The position numbers were made by a program, and so were the translations under genes. A stretch of 64,000 nucleotides of DNA. It comes from Naematelia aurantialba (lineage: Eukaryota > Basidiomycota > Tremellomycetes > Tremellales > Naemateliaceae). Positions 21,215-34,163 of this stretch are shown piece by piece (the stretch's first letter is position 1; each line of letters opens with the position of its first letter). Location: NCBI GenBank assembly GCA_021527695.1, contig JAKFAO010000014.1, forward strand, positions 1 through 64,000. Reading direction: 5' to 3'. The notes under the pieces are model-generated. The model saw only the letters and a list, made by a program, of their open reading frames with translations. It was not told the origin of the DNA and ran no database searches.

Positions 21215-22690
21215 TCAAGACCGCCGCGCCGTCTGCTCTACCGCATGGACAATCTCCTCGTCAGGATCCCTCAGATCGTCAGCTTTGCGACGGACCTTGC
21301 CAGCGCCTGCCTCGTCCAGCGCTGCGGATCGACGGCGAAGTCCATAAGGCTCGACGAGCGCCTGTAGCTGCGGCCAGAGCTGATCGAGGGCGCGCAGGTC
21401 GTCAGGCACGGCTATCTGAGGGGTTGAGGCGAGAAGGGGAGATACCTCATCGGAGGTGGATCCACTCAGCGAGATGAGCGACTCGGGGTACGCTTTGGCA
21501 AAATACTGCTGTACGTCAGACGACGACTCCCGGACAGGGTAGGTGCCACAACGTACCTCTAATAAGGGCGCGGTAGACTCGTAATACGCTTGTAAGCGTT
21601 TCGAGAACGTCTCCTATAGCGGACAGGCATCAGACTCGTGTGAAGAAGATGGCCGACGAAGCTTACTGGGGTGTCATCCGGCCTCTTGCTCAGCGGCTCC
21701 CCAGTGATATCGTCCTTCCCTGGCACCTTTGGCGCCGAGTAGGTGGAGTTGTATACGCGGCCAGAGGGCAGGTGGACCCAGCGGGCTATGTAGAGTCAAT
21801 GAAAACGGATCATGTGCAGAACAATACATGGATCCTATAGAGCTCTAGGAAAGGGGTGACCTTTTTTGGGCGACGGTGGACTCACAAGCTATGCGAGCCA
21901 TGATCACCGAGTCCGGGACGTTGAGATGAACGATCATGTTCAGTGGCCGGCCCTGACAAGATCAGGATACACCAACGGTGTCGCAACTCAAACCAACTTC
22001 GGCAAGTAGAACCGAGTCAAGGAGCTCGCCTTGATGGAGTGTTCTGGGAAATCCGTCAATGATCCAGCTCTGCAACTGTCAGTGTAGCGCTACATGAGCT
22101 GCACAGAGGTGTATACCTTGCCACGCAGTCTATCCAGCTCGGTTTTGACGATCTCCAGCATGAGCTCGTCGGACACGAGGCCTTGTGCAGTCAGGACCCA
22201 GTTGCCAAAAATCCTTGAATTTGCTTACCACCACTTGCAACCACCTCCTCCGCCTTCCGTCCTACATCACTCTTCGCTGCTATTTCCTTTCGTAGCACGT
22301 CTCCGGTCGAGACAAAAGAGATATCATATAGCTGAACAAGCCTAACCTCTGTCAGCAGCATCCCACCTCAAGCATATCAGCTCACCGAGCGCTAAGTGTT
22401 CCCTGTACGTTTCAGTAAGCTGCTCGTGCCACCATCCTACCACTCACCTTGCCGCTGCCTGGCTTTCCGAATACCAACATCCGCAGACCCTCTTCGCTAG
22501 CCTGATATCCCTCTGACTGGCTAGCCGCGTTGGACAGCGAGGCCTTGAGCTTATCAACCATCGACTCTATCGTTTCTCCAGCGGTAGGGGTGTGACAAGG
22601 CGGAGAGCGAGAGAAGGAACGAGCTTGGAGAAAGTAATGTGGACGAAGCAGGACCCGGACTCGAAAGGGCATCAGACAGGGCACCGACAT
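21215..22690 (-). CDS. Mitochondrial-type adenylate kinase (nucleoside monophosphate kinase)
   Basis: Start at ATG 22688-22690 ([15 protein letters not shown]), stop at 21215. The N-terminus is basic and Ser/Arg-rich ([12 protein letters not shown]), like a mitochondrial targeting peptide. After splicing: P-loop [20 protein letters not shown]-binding region [49 protein letters not shown]; the lid [13 protein letters not shown] with [12 protein letters not shown]; then RPDD and [15 protein letters not shown]. This is the full long-lid adenylate kinase order, closest to the AK3/ADK2 type acting on AMP with ATP or GTP in mitochondria. About eight exons. A C-terminal extension of ~60 residues follows the kinase core. 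It is transcribed divergently from the epimerase-GT47 gene, with 292 bp between start codons. Confidence 0.9.
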
Positions 22691-22982
22691 GTTGAAACGG
22701 GCAGAACTCGACCGACAGGGCCAAGCCAGGAGTCCGCAACGTTCTGCCGGGTGCTTGAAAGTCCGTTTAACCTCCAAGGCTACGCCGTGTAGGCTTTGTC
22801 CCAAGACAGCGGAGGATAGGCCGGGGATGGCGACAAACGTATTAAGCGCGTGTCGACGGAACCAAATTTCTCGCGTTGTTTCCTCCTTCTCTCCGTCCAT
22901 TCTTCGTCTTCCCTCTTGCTGTCGCTGTTTCTCCCAACATCCCCCAGGTATATATGCTCAGAGACGGGTCTGTGGCTACCTG

Positions 22983-25900
22983 ATGCGCAAGAAAAGCGCC
23001 CTGGCCAGGACTCTGTCCCCCGAACGGAGATGGCGATGGCTCCTCGCGTCGGCGGTTCTCATCGTAGTCATCGTCTTCTGTCTGGAACAGGCTGTGGGTA
23101 TCTCCCAGAGAGCAGAGCTGATCGACCAGGAGTTGCTAGATCTGCGATCTAGATCTGTTGCTGGCTGGCGTAGTAAGGCGTCCCCCTCTCATAAGCCGCA
23201 TGTCGCCGTCGGGCAGACGTATGAGGGCGAGCTGGTCATGCCCAAGGCCGCGGGACGGGTCCTCATAACTGGAGGCGGTGGAATGATTGGTGCGTCAAAG
23301 GGCGAGCATATGCTGACAACAGGCAAACAAATCATCCGTCGTCTGCTGTCTACCGACACACCCATTACCGTGCTGGATCTTGTCTTCTTCAACGACGAAC
23401 TTGAAGTGCTCCGACGAGATTTTCCCACCGCCGATCTGAAAGTCGTCATTGGCGACATCCGAGATCAGGCTGTTCTAGCCAAGGCGATGACTCCTGATGT
23501 GACCGGCTGTATCCACCTTGCGGCAGTATCTAGAGTGCTCTGGTGTCTGGAGAATGAGCGCGACTGCGAGGACGTCAACGTGCGAGGAACTGGTGCGGTC
23601 CTACAGGCATTCAAAGGAGATTGGTTTATCCAAGCTAGTTCCCGAGAAGTGCGTGTCGCCTGGTTGTGCATGGTTCCGATGATTGTTGCTCACACGAGTT
23701 GCAGGTCTATGGATCAGCTACATCCTTCCCTGTCGTCGAGGACACTCCCCATAGCCCGGCAAATGTTTATGGCTCCTCAAAGGCTCTCGCCGAGGACGTC
23801 ATTCAGCAGCATGTGGCCAAACGCTCGCAAATGGGGTTACGATCAATCAACGTCATTCAACTACGTTTCTCAAACGTCTATGGAAGCCCCGCGGACCATC
23901 GCGAGAGGTTGATTCCGGCTATCATGACGAATGCCTTGTCAAATCGGCCGATTCAGATTGTTGGAGGCGACCAGGATGTGAGTATCCTTAAAGATCCGGC
24001 TGATTTTAGCTTGATATGGTCAACATTCATGATGTGGTAGATGCAGTGTCTCTGGCAGTAAACCGCCTGGAGGAGCGATCGATGTCGTCCGAGCCAACAA
24101 TTGGGGAAATCGAGACCTTCAATGTGGGAACGAGCGCCTCAACCTCTGCTATGGAGCTCATCCGGAAAATATTGGCAATGACCAACTCCTCATCGCCTCT
24201 TCAAACCATTCCCGGTGATGCACGCTTTCCCGATCGCTACGTTGGCAGCACAGTCAAATCATCCGAAGTTCTCGGCTACAAAGCCCGAGTCAGCATGGAT
24301 GAGGGTTTGCATCGCTTAGCTATGGAATACCTGGGCGAAACCATCAATTACTTGGAGCAAAAATTGGAGACTGACTGTTCCACGGCAGATGGCTATAGCT
24401 TGGCAGACCTCCTCGAGCTTGACGGCTGCTCAGGAACGATCGCCGCCGACATCGACGGTCAACCCATGTACGCATGCCGTATTGACGAAGAGGAAGGTGC
24501 CTTGCCGACATACGGCTGGCGTGACGAAGACGAGACGACTAGCTGGATTTTCAAGGTGGAGCCAAGTCAAGGGCAAGCTGCCATCCGCTTTGCACGTCAC
24601 GGGGGTGATGGGTCTCTGGAGTACTTCGAGGCACTCGAAGATGGCCGTCTTCTGGGATCACAGTCGGAGTTTCTTGCAGACGTGGACCCGACCACGGGCT
24701 ACATCAGTCTCTCCTTTGCTTCCTCCGGTGCGCCCTTGGTACCCTCACACAATGTCAAGGGAAAGGCCGACAAATTTGGATTCCGTATAACACCCTTCTG
24801 CTGCCCGGGAAAGCCTTCGCCTTGGCCGTTCTTCCGCGCAGATCCTCTTGCTTCTGCCATTAGCGATCAGCGTCGAGAAACCGTCCGCCACTTCAACGCG
24901 TCCCAGCGAGACACCTTATGTCATCGTCTAGAAGACGCGTTTGAAGTTGCTCAGAACAAGCTGGCTCGACTGCAAGCATATCCCTCCCCAATTGCGCTCG
25001 AACAGGCTTCGCTGCCTACTGGTGCGCCGTTTGAATGGCGGACGAGGAATCTCGATACCTGCACCAACCTCTGCGATCACCCCACTATTTGTATCGATAC
25101 GGGCAAGTGTGCATGCGGTCAAGCAGCTTGTGTACCTCGTGCACGCTTCCCATTCGCATCTCACGCCAATCTACCCGATCTTTCCTACCCGTCCCCCAAG
25201 ATTGACTGGAACACCATCACCGGGCATGACCCAGACGTACTGGTGGATCAGGTGGCTAGATCATCTTGGCTTAACGTGCTTCGACCTGGAGCGAGGCGGT
25301 ATCTCAGTCGATTTCCTGAATTTCCAGTGGTCAATCTTACGAAGCTTCCGGATGACGTCCAGCAACATCGCGACCACGACCCTGACGAGTACGACAGATT
25401 ACAGACAGCGTGGCACGGGTGTTTCAGCGCGGATTCAGTGATGGAACGCGGCATCAAAGCGCTGAGCCAGGAGTATACAGACGAGAGCCTCGTCTTCATG
25501 CCTTACTACGCCATGACGCTCAATGTATGTTCTACTTGTGGCGCTCGACTGACAACAGTTCCCTCCCGTTGAGGCTTGGGCCGAGAATGCTTTGATCAAT
25601 CATATTCCCCCTGACTTCGACACCACTCGCATGATTGTTCCTTTCACTTTTGATTGGGGTCGATGCAACACCGTGTTGCACAACCTCTTCAGGGTCCGCG
25701 ACTGGAGCCAGCCGCCCCCTTCACTGGACCGTATCTCATCCTGGCAGCCCATGGGCGACCTCAACAGTCCTTGTGAGTCGATCATGCAAGGCGGCACTCA
25801 TGTCAGGTTACTATATGGATCAGGATGTTGTAATACCCGCTCGAACGTGCTTGCAGGATAAGCTGCGGGAGACGTACGGGGACATGACGCGCGTGCGACC

Positions 25901-26548
25901 GAGTCGCCAACGTTCGATATTAGTGACATTCAAGGGATCGTTGAACGGTGCTGGCTCATCTGTCCGGCAAAAGATCATGTGTGATCGGCCATACAAGCAC
26001 ATGGAATCGAAGCTCGTCGGCGGCAATTCGTTGGCGGTGTACTGGAATAGAATGAAACCTGGGGCAGATTACTTGCAGACGATCGGAGACTCTGTGTTTT
26101 GTCCCCTACCGCGAGGGACGACTGGTGCGTAGCCACCGAGTTGAAATTCTGGGGTACTGATGCATGTCAGGCTGGGCAACTCGGAGCATCGATGTCATTT
26201 ATGCGTACGCCGTCATATCGGCTTGTAGAGTCGAGCTGACGTTGTCACAGCGGGTGCATACCGGTTTTGATTGGAGATCAGACCCATCATCCATTCTGGG
26301 ATATGCTCGATTGGCCCAAGTTTTCGATTCAGATCAACGACGACGAACTGGACCATCTCGAGTCGATCTTGCTCGAGAGGTACACGTGGGAGGATGTGCA
26401 GCGGATGCAGACGAATCTCATGTTGGTTAGAGATGCGTTCTTGTACCCTGCCGAGGGGAACATGGAGGCGAATCTGAAGGATCGGGGGCCGTTCTACTTT
26501 GCTCTCCACGGGACGGCATTGTACCGGATGACACGGTATCCGCAATAG
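22983..26548 (+). CDS. Membrane-anchored fusion: NAD-dependent sugar epimerase/dehydratase + GT47 exostosin
   Basis: Start ATG 22983 (MRKKSALARTLSP) is followed by one membrane anchor (WLLASAVLIVVIVFC), giving a type II Golgi topology. Residues ~75-400 form an extended SDR domain: RVLITGGGGMIGKQII for NAD binding, DIRDQ, CIHLAAVS, QASSREVYGSAT and the catalytic Y-G-S-S-K in NVYGSSKALAED, then RFSNVYGS. A Cys-containing middle segment with DLLELDGCSG and CTNLCDHPTICIDTGKC follows. The C-terminus is an exostosin domain: VFMPYYAMTLN, RMIVPFTFDWG, ILVTFKGSLNG, YADY-like MKPGADYLQT, then GCIPVLIGDQ and WEDVQRMQTN. Known exostosins are GT47 glycosyltransferases. I infer a bifunctional enzyme that makes or edits a nucleotide sugar and transfers it to a cell-surface glycan. 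Seven introns; ~1,090 aa. A start 156 bp upstream is possible but less likely. Confidence 0.82.
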
Positions 26549-27015
26549 AGTTGAGACGGATCCATAGAGTCATCGGAACGAGGTTTCAAGGGTTCAGGGA
26601 CAAGGCGGGACAATCTACGAAGATCTTCAAGGACAATATGTTGTATCCATACATCACACCTGTGGACATGCGATCTATGATCTATGACATCTATCATTGC
26701 ACGACGTATCATCATCCGAGCTATCATTGCACGATATATCATTGCCCGAGGGCATACAATGGTGCAGCGGGGAGTAGCTAGAGGCATGCAGACCAATACA
26801 GTTTCCAGCCATAGCGGTTCGGACGGTGAAGACATGCAACGCGACAATGCACAACCGAATCGCGGATGCATGATATCTGCCTGCATGTACAAACTCTGCT
26901 AGCCAGTCGCGTCATTCACGCTGCCTCCACCATTACAACGCTCGCAGCCTTTCCACGCAATGCAAGCCACGCGCCACAAACCGCAGTCTGTATCTCGACA
27001 ACTCGAGCACTCGGT
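26549..27015. other. Convergent intergenic region with 30-bp tandem repeat
   Basis: Holds two imperfect 30-bp tandem units at 26691-26720 and 26721-26750, both beginning CTATCATTGCACGA. No gene seen. Confidence 0.55.
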
Positions 27016-30000
27016 CTACTGAGCGAGCTTTGAGAAGAAGTGGAAAAAGTCGACGTTGCTCGCTGTCATGCTGCATTCGTAAATGTAATTTGAGCTGACC
27101 CAGGCCGACCACACGGCGCGTTGGTACTGCAGCGCTTCGTCAGCGCTCCTGCTCACTGGATACAAGGCGAAAATAGAACACTGACCTGCTCGGGCAATCG
27201 CGACATGAGCGTGTCCAGCCCAACCTTGTCCACCAACGTACGCGGGATCGCCCGGGAGAGGACGTTCTTCCTACTCTGGAGGTTCTCGTATAGGTCCGAT
27301 ACCTCGAGCTCGTTCTGCAGCTCGTTCAGCGAGGATGAAAGTGCATCGGAAATGCCCGTGCGGCTCTTGGTCCCCTTGGACCGATGCCACTCTTTCGTGA
27401 TGCACGAATACTCGGCGGCAGCGTTCTCGCAAATCTTCTGCTGGATATCGCGCACGTAACTTTGATCTGTCAAAGTCAGGTCACGGACCAACAAAGCGCA
27501 GGCACAGCTCACAGAACGGCGACGATTTGCCGTCTTTAAATATCATCAGATCCAGGTATTCAGAATCCGTCAGACCAAGACCGGCCAGCACTTCAAGCGA
27601 AGAAGATGTCACACCTCCCTGAGAAATGGGTCAGTTCCATGGTCATATTTGCATAGCGCGAATATACCTTGTTGGTACTCGAGTCCTTGAACAGTACCAC
27701 GCCCTTCTTCTCCAGGTAGAAGCGCGCTTGCTGGGTGAAGAAGAGATTTGCACCCTCAACAACGTACTTGAAGTGAGGCTTGCCATCTGAATCGACAAGA
27801 TTGGCCACATTCGAGATGTTGACGGCCTCAGGTCTTTCACCGCTGTCAGCAAGACGACAGAAGGGCAAATGATGTGACGCACCGACCACCACAAGGCACA
27901 AACAGATCGGCCTTGACTCGGAAGTGGAAATTGTTACGGAAATCTGTACCGTCGGGTACGATTTCGCCGGCTGATCACGCGTTAAATACTGGGTGCTATG
28001 AGAATTGCACTGGACTTACAAGGCAGCTGGACGTCCTGTTCTTCTACCAGCACTTGATAGCCCTCTGGACTGAGCTTGGCCTTGGAGAAGTGATTGATCG
28101 GCTTGCGCGCCTTGGCCAAACGCACGAGCTCGCCTCGATCGAGACCCGCGGGATCGTACAGAACGCCAGAGCCATCGATGATTGCGACTGTCTTGTCCTT
28201 TGAAAGCAGAATTTCATCTGAGTCCGTTAGCCTCTAATAGTCTCCGGATAGAAAACAGATTCACTAGAACCAAGATCACCGTCGGGACCGCCCGTCTGAA
28301 ACTACAAATTGTCAGCTGCCATACTGCAGACCTCAGCCTGAACTGACTTTAGTCACATCCTTCTCGTTGAGGCCATGCGCTTTGAGCACACCAATGATAT
28401 ATTGCCTGACGCTCAAGCTGGTCATGCCATCTTTGCACTGTCAGCCTTTGCCATCTTGTTTATAACACGAGACTGACAAGCATCATGAGGAATACCACCA
28501 AGCATCTCGGCACTCTTGCCTGTCGTGAACGACTTCCACCACGTCGCGCTCCGCGTTCGCGCATGCTCGGCTGCCCAGTCCATGAGATCGGCAGTGTTCT
28601 TCATTGTCAGTTTGTCTCGACTTGCTACTTCGGAGCCCACCTCGTCGGGTCCAAAGAAGAGGATCTCTGGGTCTTGCCTACCGGATACATCGACAATAGG
28701 GCCTTTGATGCCAGGCGTCTGGCCGGGAATAAGCAGATCGATGATTGACTAATGCCAGTTCAGCTCATGTTTGCAAGCCCAACTACTGGCACCTACGTCG
28801 ACGTATTTCTCAAAGCACTGTCGGTAGTTTGCGTCGAGTGATGGCAAAATAGTGCCCTTGGCACCACCTTCCGGTATGTCCTTGTTTTCTGACAGCGGTT
28901 CAGCCGGGCAGGGATCGGTGGGGATGCAAGGCACAAGACTCACTCAGGTTCTGTGTAGCGGCCAGTGCGTAATTCTCATCGAACAGAGTTCGTACATTCG
29001 AGTTGTAGTTCCTGCATCATCAGCAACAGTCGAGGGATTTGCATCACGACGACTCACTCTTTACCTCTGGAGCGGATGATACGGATTCCTCCACGGGCGA
29101 CGTCGCGAAAGCGGACGTGGAAGCCGCGGAAGTCTGAACCAACAACGAAGAACATTCCAAATGGCTGTTTGGGATATTCGACTTCGGGCAAGAACCGAGG
29201 GTCCAGACGGAAACTTAGGGCGACCTCTTCACGTACATTAGTTCTGCCCTTGACTCTCTGGATAATATACGTACTTGTTGGCTGATAGAAGTTGGACTTG
29301 AGCACATGCTTGTTGAAGACCAACAGAGCCTCCAGAATCTGGAAAGCATGTTGATTCGTTGCCGTCTTGCGGATCTTGAGATACAGATCTTCGTCCGAGA
29401 GAGGCTGCTCAGTCTTCAGGCGCTGGAACGATAGGGTAGGCGTGAGCTGAGATGCTTCATCTGCAGCAGGATCTGCAACATGTAAGCCAAGGCGTGGGCA
29501 AATGCGACGCAGGGAGCTCACAATGGATCATAGCGAAGTTGATGTACAGCATACGGATCTAGCTTCACTCAGCATGCCGCTTATGATGCCCTCGGCAACT
29601 TACGAGATCCGGATGCGACTGGATGACCTCACGGATACTCTCCCTGGTGAAGGTTTCCTCCCTGAATCTTGTCTTGATCTTGTTCAGCACCTCTGCATGA
29701 TCAGGATTGTTATCGTCGAGGGCTAACGCCAGTCAACTCGAAATTCTGCTCTAGAGAAATACTGAACCCACCATTCTTGAGAGCAAGGTAGGTAGGTCCG
29801 AGGCGGTTGCAGAAGTGTTGCGCAAATATCCAACCGACATAGGCGTAGGTAGCCTCTTGGACCGCATGCTGATGGTCCTCCTCCCCAGAAAGCGAGAACT
29901 GACAGGTCAGCGTTTTTGCACACAGAAACAGAATAAGAGCGACTGACGAATGGGTTATCGGGGAGACAGTACAGCAGAGATGCCTCGCGAACGACTTGGT

Positions 30001-31526
30001 ATATAGAGTGTTCAATTGGTGGAGCTCTAGTGTTTGGCAAGGGGTTCAGGTACATAGCTATGAATCGTCAGTGGATTCATCGTGAACGAGTTATCCTCAC
30101 AAATGATGCTGACGCCATTTGCGAATTGCTCGACGTATTTGCGGGCGGAGCTGGAGAGCCATCAGTCCACTCTAATGACGACAAACTTACTATAATCCGT
30201 AAAAGTGATACAACTCTGACAGCGCTGAGAAGAACTGGCATGTCCCGCCCATTCTGTATGCATCAGCTGTGAATCAGACGTCGTCGATGCCTCAATTCAC
30301 TTGTAGCCAATGACCACGCGCCTCTCGCGACTGTCCTCCACCTCGAACATCTCGATGACTGGGCCATCCCGCCTCTCCACCTCATCCATGACACTTTGAT
30401 AAATCTCAAGGGTGTTATCGCTCGCTTTCTCGAGAAAGCTTGCGTCGGATACTGAGCGGATATCGGTTTTGCCTGCCGGCGTCTTTGTCGGACCGGAGGA
30501 CGGGAAGACACATCGGGAGATAAAGTAACATCGAAGTTGTTGCGTGATTGTACTTGAGATGGCACCGGCTGACCGGTAGGTCTCGAGACGATATGCTTTC
30601 GAGGGGGAGGAAGCGTCGAGGAATTCTGAATCGATTCTGGCATGCGTCAAGCAAACGGCCGGGGACATACGATGATCTGCTTACCTCTTCTCAACGATCG
30701 CGCCTGGGCCTTCTTTCACAGTGACGCCAGCCTTGGAGGTATGGATGAAAACAGCGCCTTCTTTGGCACCGCCTTTCTCGCCCTCTGGTGTGACCTTTTC
30801 CAAGTCGATCACAAGCTTCTCCGGGTCATGTTTAGTGTACGCAAGGAGCTTAGCAGAGTACAATGCCAGAATGTGGTCAGAGATCGCGGCAGGGGTCTCG
30901 GCCAGACTGAAAATCAGCTTCTAGCAACGTGCACCTAGACGAGGGCAAGAGAACAACCGAGGTCACGGGAATCCGCTATACGTACAAGTAGGTATTGTCG
31001 ATACCTGTCTTGCGTCAGCATCCAACTCACCACACCATAGCGACCAACTCACCAAGTTGGTTGTAGAACCAATCGACTTCTCCAGAGACGAGCTCCTGCG
31101 GCATGAATCCAGAGTCGGAGAGGATGCGGGCGACCTGAGACTGCTGTGAGGCCTTGAGAGGGAACGGGGAGGATTTGTAGCCTCTGCAAATGGGCGACGA
31201 GGGCCAGTCCCAGAGAAAGACCACAGGATGAGGCGATAATTGGATGGGAATGGGTGGCAGAAGGACCCGCTCATCAGCACATGATGACTGGTGACGCGGT
31301 CAGAGCCTGTCACTCACATGGTGTCTTTGCGGATACGCTGAACGCTGTCCCCGCTTCCTTGGCGCGATAGAGCTGGTTTGGCACCATTGACGAGCTTCTC
31401 AACCTGGGCCGGCATGGGTAGTGCTGTCTGCGCGCGTCAGTCGACGCCTAAGGATGGGGATGACGCTATGTAGACTCTCAAGCCGCTCACCTGATCACCT
31501 GGATCTATGCCGCTGGGAGTCGACAT
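27016..31526 (-). CDS. GDH2: NAD-specific glutamate dehydrogenase (large, GDH2-type)
   Basis: Start ATG at 31524-31526 (MSTPSGIDPGDQ), stop TAG at 27016. The spliced product is about 1,050 aa, over many exons separated by short introns. Characteristic segments: SSPFPLKASQQSQVARILSD with GFMPQELVSGEVDWFYNQLG near the N-terminus; RLETYRSAGAISS; GWIFAQHFCNRLGPTYLALK; VGSDFRGFHVRFRDVARGGI, conserved in this family; EGGAKGTIL carrying the catalytic Lys; GSEVASRDKLTMKNTADLMD; IVPDGTDFRNNFHF; and RPEAVNISNVANL. It oxidatively deaminates glutamate to 2-oxoglutarate and ammonium with NAD+, feeding glutamate carbon into the TCA cycle, in cytosol or mitochondria. Length and motifs fit the fungal NAD-GDH, not the short NADP enzyme. 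Exon ends in the first 1.2 kb are approximate. Confidence 0.93.
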
Positions 31527-32776
31527 GGTAATACAGAGCCGAGGGGTTTACTAGCCAGAGCTAACTAGAGTAATGTGTGGGCAATTGGGAAACTGTGGTG
31601 GCTGACAATCAGCCTGTGGTTCGATCGTCATCGTCCGATGCTGCTGGTGCCAAACCGGGCATGGGGATGCGGCTTGTCTCCAGGCATGCGGTGGTGAGGA
31701 GGAAGGAGTACCCGATGCATGAGTCGCCCAAGGAGTAAAGGGAGGATGTGGAAGGGATGAAACGAGACTCACAAAGCCAAGAGCCGGCGGTGGGGTGAGC
31801 AGTGGGAAAGGAAGAGAGACAAGGATGTGGAGCTAATAGCAGTCAGCGGATAGCTCGATGGGTAGGCGGCGTCCATCAGACACGGCCTCTGCAAAGAGCC
31901 AAGAGCCCGGCAGGTGTGATTTGGCCTGGCTATAGAAGCACGAGGGTTTAGGGGCCTAGGGGGTTGAAACAACGAGCCCAGCGCTGTAGCGGAGAGTGAC
32001 GCGTGATGGCAAGCCAACAAACTGCGTGACACTCACCGGCCGAGGCGATGAACACCAGGCCAAGAGCAGTGATCCACTCACCTTGCTGTGGGTCACGACA
32101 AGCTGTACGCTGCAATGGTGTTGCGTTGTATGCTGTGGGATTGTCTTATACCCACCAAAAAAATACAAACTGCGATACAACCAACGCGGTCGTCATAATT
32201 CGAAAATCACTGAACCCCGCGTTGCCCCATTCCCGTTTAGCGAACGCTTGTACATACGCAGAAGCACGTGACCCATGCATAGCCTGAAACTAGGGGCAAA
32301 GAGAGAGAGAGCCAAGAGAGAGAGAGAGTGAGGGAGAGTGAGAGAGAGAGAGCCAGCCAACCGACGCCATACGGAAGCGCCGAGGATTGGAAAACAGACA
32401 TTCAAACTTGTCAAGAGAGGGAGCGAGCCAAGAGCCGGCAGGCATGGCCTCTCTAGCACCCCCTCCACTTTCTAAGCAAGTGTCGTCGATGCCTCTGTGT
32501 GTGTGTCAGGTGATCGCTACGACGACACTCCCAGAAAGGAAGGTGAAACACGGGGCAATGAGGATCAACTTCTTGACTGAGGCCTGTCACGCTGGTGCAC
32601 TGTTTGCCTTTGTTAACTAGCGTCAAGACGCTCGGCGAGCTAGGGGAATGGAGTATCCCATGTCCCGATGCTACTATGCATCCTCTATGACATGGCCGTG
32701 AACGTCTGCATACCGCACCCCGCCCCACATCCTGCCACACCACATCCACACTGGAACCAGCCCTATCTCTCACGCA
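31527..32776. other. Divergent intergenic region with GA-rich microsatellite
   Basis: A 1.25-kb region upstream of both GDH2 and the small gene at 32777. A (GA)n-rich imperfect tract spans about 32302-32353. No convincing frame. Confidence 0.5.
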
Positions 32777-33310
32777 ATGGCAACTCCAATTCGACCTGAA
32801 CACTGGAGCACGTTGGTACGAATTAGCCTCTCACGACAAGGCCTTAGCCTGTGGATACGGTCTAGAGAGCCATGGCGGGGCTGGAGCCATCCACCGGTGA
32901 CGATGCGCAATGGCAGGAATGGCGGGAATGGCTACCTCAGTATGAAGCAGCGAGAGCCGCCATCGTTGGGCCCGAAGTACTGCCCGGCAGCCTGAACGGA
33001 GTAAGGACCTCACCGAAATTTAAGCAGTTAGGCGATCTCGAGCCCATTTTGAACCTCTACCTCGTGGTTCAGTCCCTGGTCACAGATCTGTACCAAGCTT
33101 TCGAGGTACGTCCGCCCAATGAACCATGCTGACAGAACGCAGGTATCCCAAGCCACAGCAGCTCCTGCCCAGACCGTCTCCATCTTGCCCATCCCGCCAA
33201 CTGTCGTCAGCCAATCGACTCTGTTGCCACATGAGACGCCAGCCTACACTCCAGAGCAGGAGGTAGAAATGTGGATGGCGTTCCGAGCAAGGACCGCCAG
33301 GAGCAGGTAA
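32777..33310 (+). CDS. Small protein of unknown function
   Basis: Two short introns give a ~145-aa product. Exon 1 reads MATPIRPEHWSTL and joins in phase to RAMAGLEPSTGDDAQWQEW across a 48-50 nt intron. The third exon begins after GAG at about 33105 and ends with TAA at 33310. The middle part is a Trp/Glu-rich helix followed by LGDLEPILNLYLVVQSLVTD, probably helical; the end is Pro/Thr-rich. I do not recognise a family. The consistent phase of both introns and the protein-like composition support a real gene. Confidence 0.5.
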
Positions 33311-34163
33311 CCATGGAGAGGCTTTGCGAGGAACCAAGCAGCCGCGGACGAGCTGACATGATGCATACTTGATTTACGGACTGGACACGAAAGACACCTA
33401 CGAGCCACCCAATAATGTTATTCACGGCTACGTCATCAGTTAGGGGGTTGGCATCCTCTGTGATGACGGTGGTTTTTGAATGGACGACCAGGAGGTGCTT
33501 TGCATGCATCGTCCTTGTTCTGTCATCCAAAAGCCATCTCATTCTCCACCCATCGCCTGTAGCGCATCTCTGAGACCTGCAACAACCTTCGCAACGCCAC
33601 CACCGAAGATTACTGCGCAGCAGCCCTGTCTCTTTACTGAACGCGGAAACTCGTCCACTTCGTCATTTGTAGCATTCCCCCAACTCTTTGTTTGCCTTTT
33701 CTCACTCCTGGGTGTCGTGGAATGGCTAAGAGTGACCCCGTGAGTGCTCCTTGTCTGATAACGCATAGCAAACCACTCCCTTGGATTCTCCTGGATGCTC
33801 TGGACTTTGTGACTGCGGGAACTGCGATTCTTGAAACATTGCTTAGTTCCCTTGTCGATGACCGCTCCTCCTTTGTTGCACTTTTGTCCTTGCACTCATC
33901 GCCCCCAAACGATCTAGCCACCGCAGTGACCACGGACCACAGCCCGGGGCTGATACATATAGTCCAAAGGCCAATCGGGCTACTGGCAGACCGACATCTG
34001 TGCATCCTCAAACACCTACACCCATCACCGTGAGTCTGTGCTATGATCACCCTTCGCCCAACTTATTTGGTGTAGCTGTTGAGCAGCGTACTTGAAAGTC
34101 CCGGTGACTCGATCTCTGTCGACCGCGGCGCGACCCATCAGTCCGCCCCTTCGGCCTCGCCAG
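33311..34163. other. Intergenic region, no supported gene
   Basis: Contains a 113-codon plus-strand frame (33692-34033) without recognisable features. It serves as the 5' region of the GT71 gene. Confidence 0.4.

Noticed and set aside
22689..22982. Upstream extension of the epimerase-GT47 frame
   Set aside because: It overlaps the adenylate kinase start region, lacks conserved features, and begins with non-ATG or poorly placed starts; the ATG at 22983 gives a normal type II anchor.
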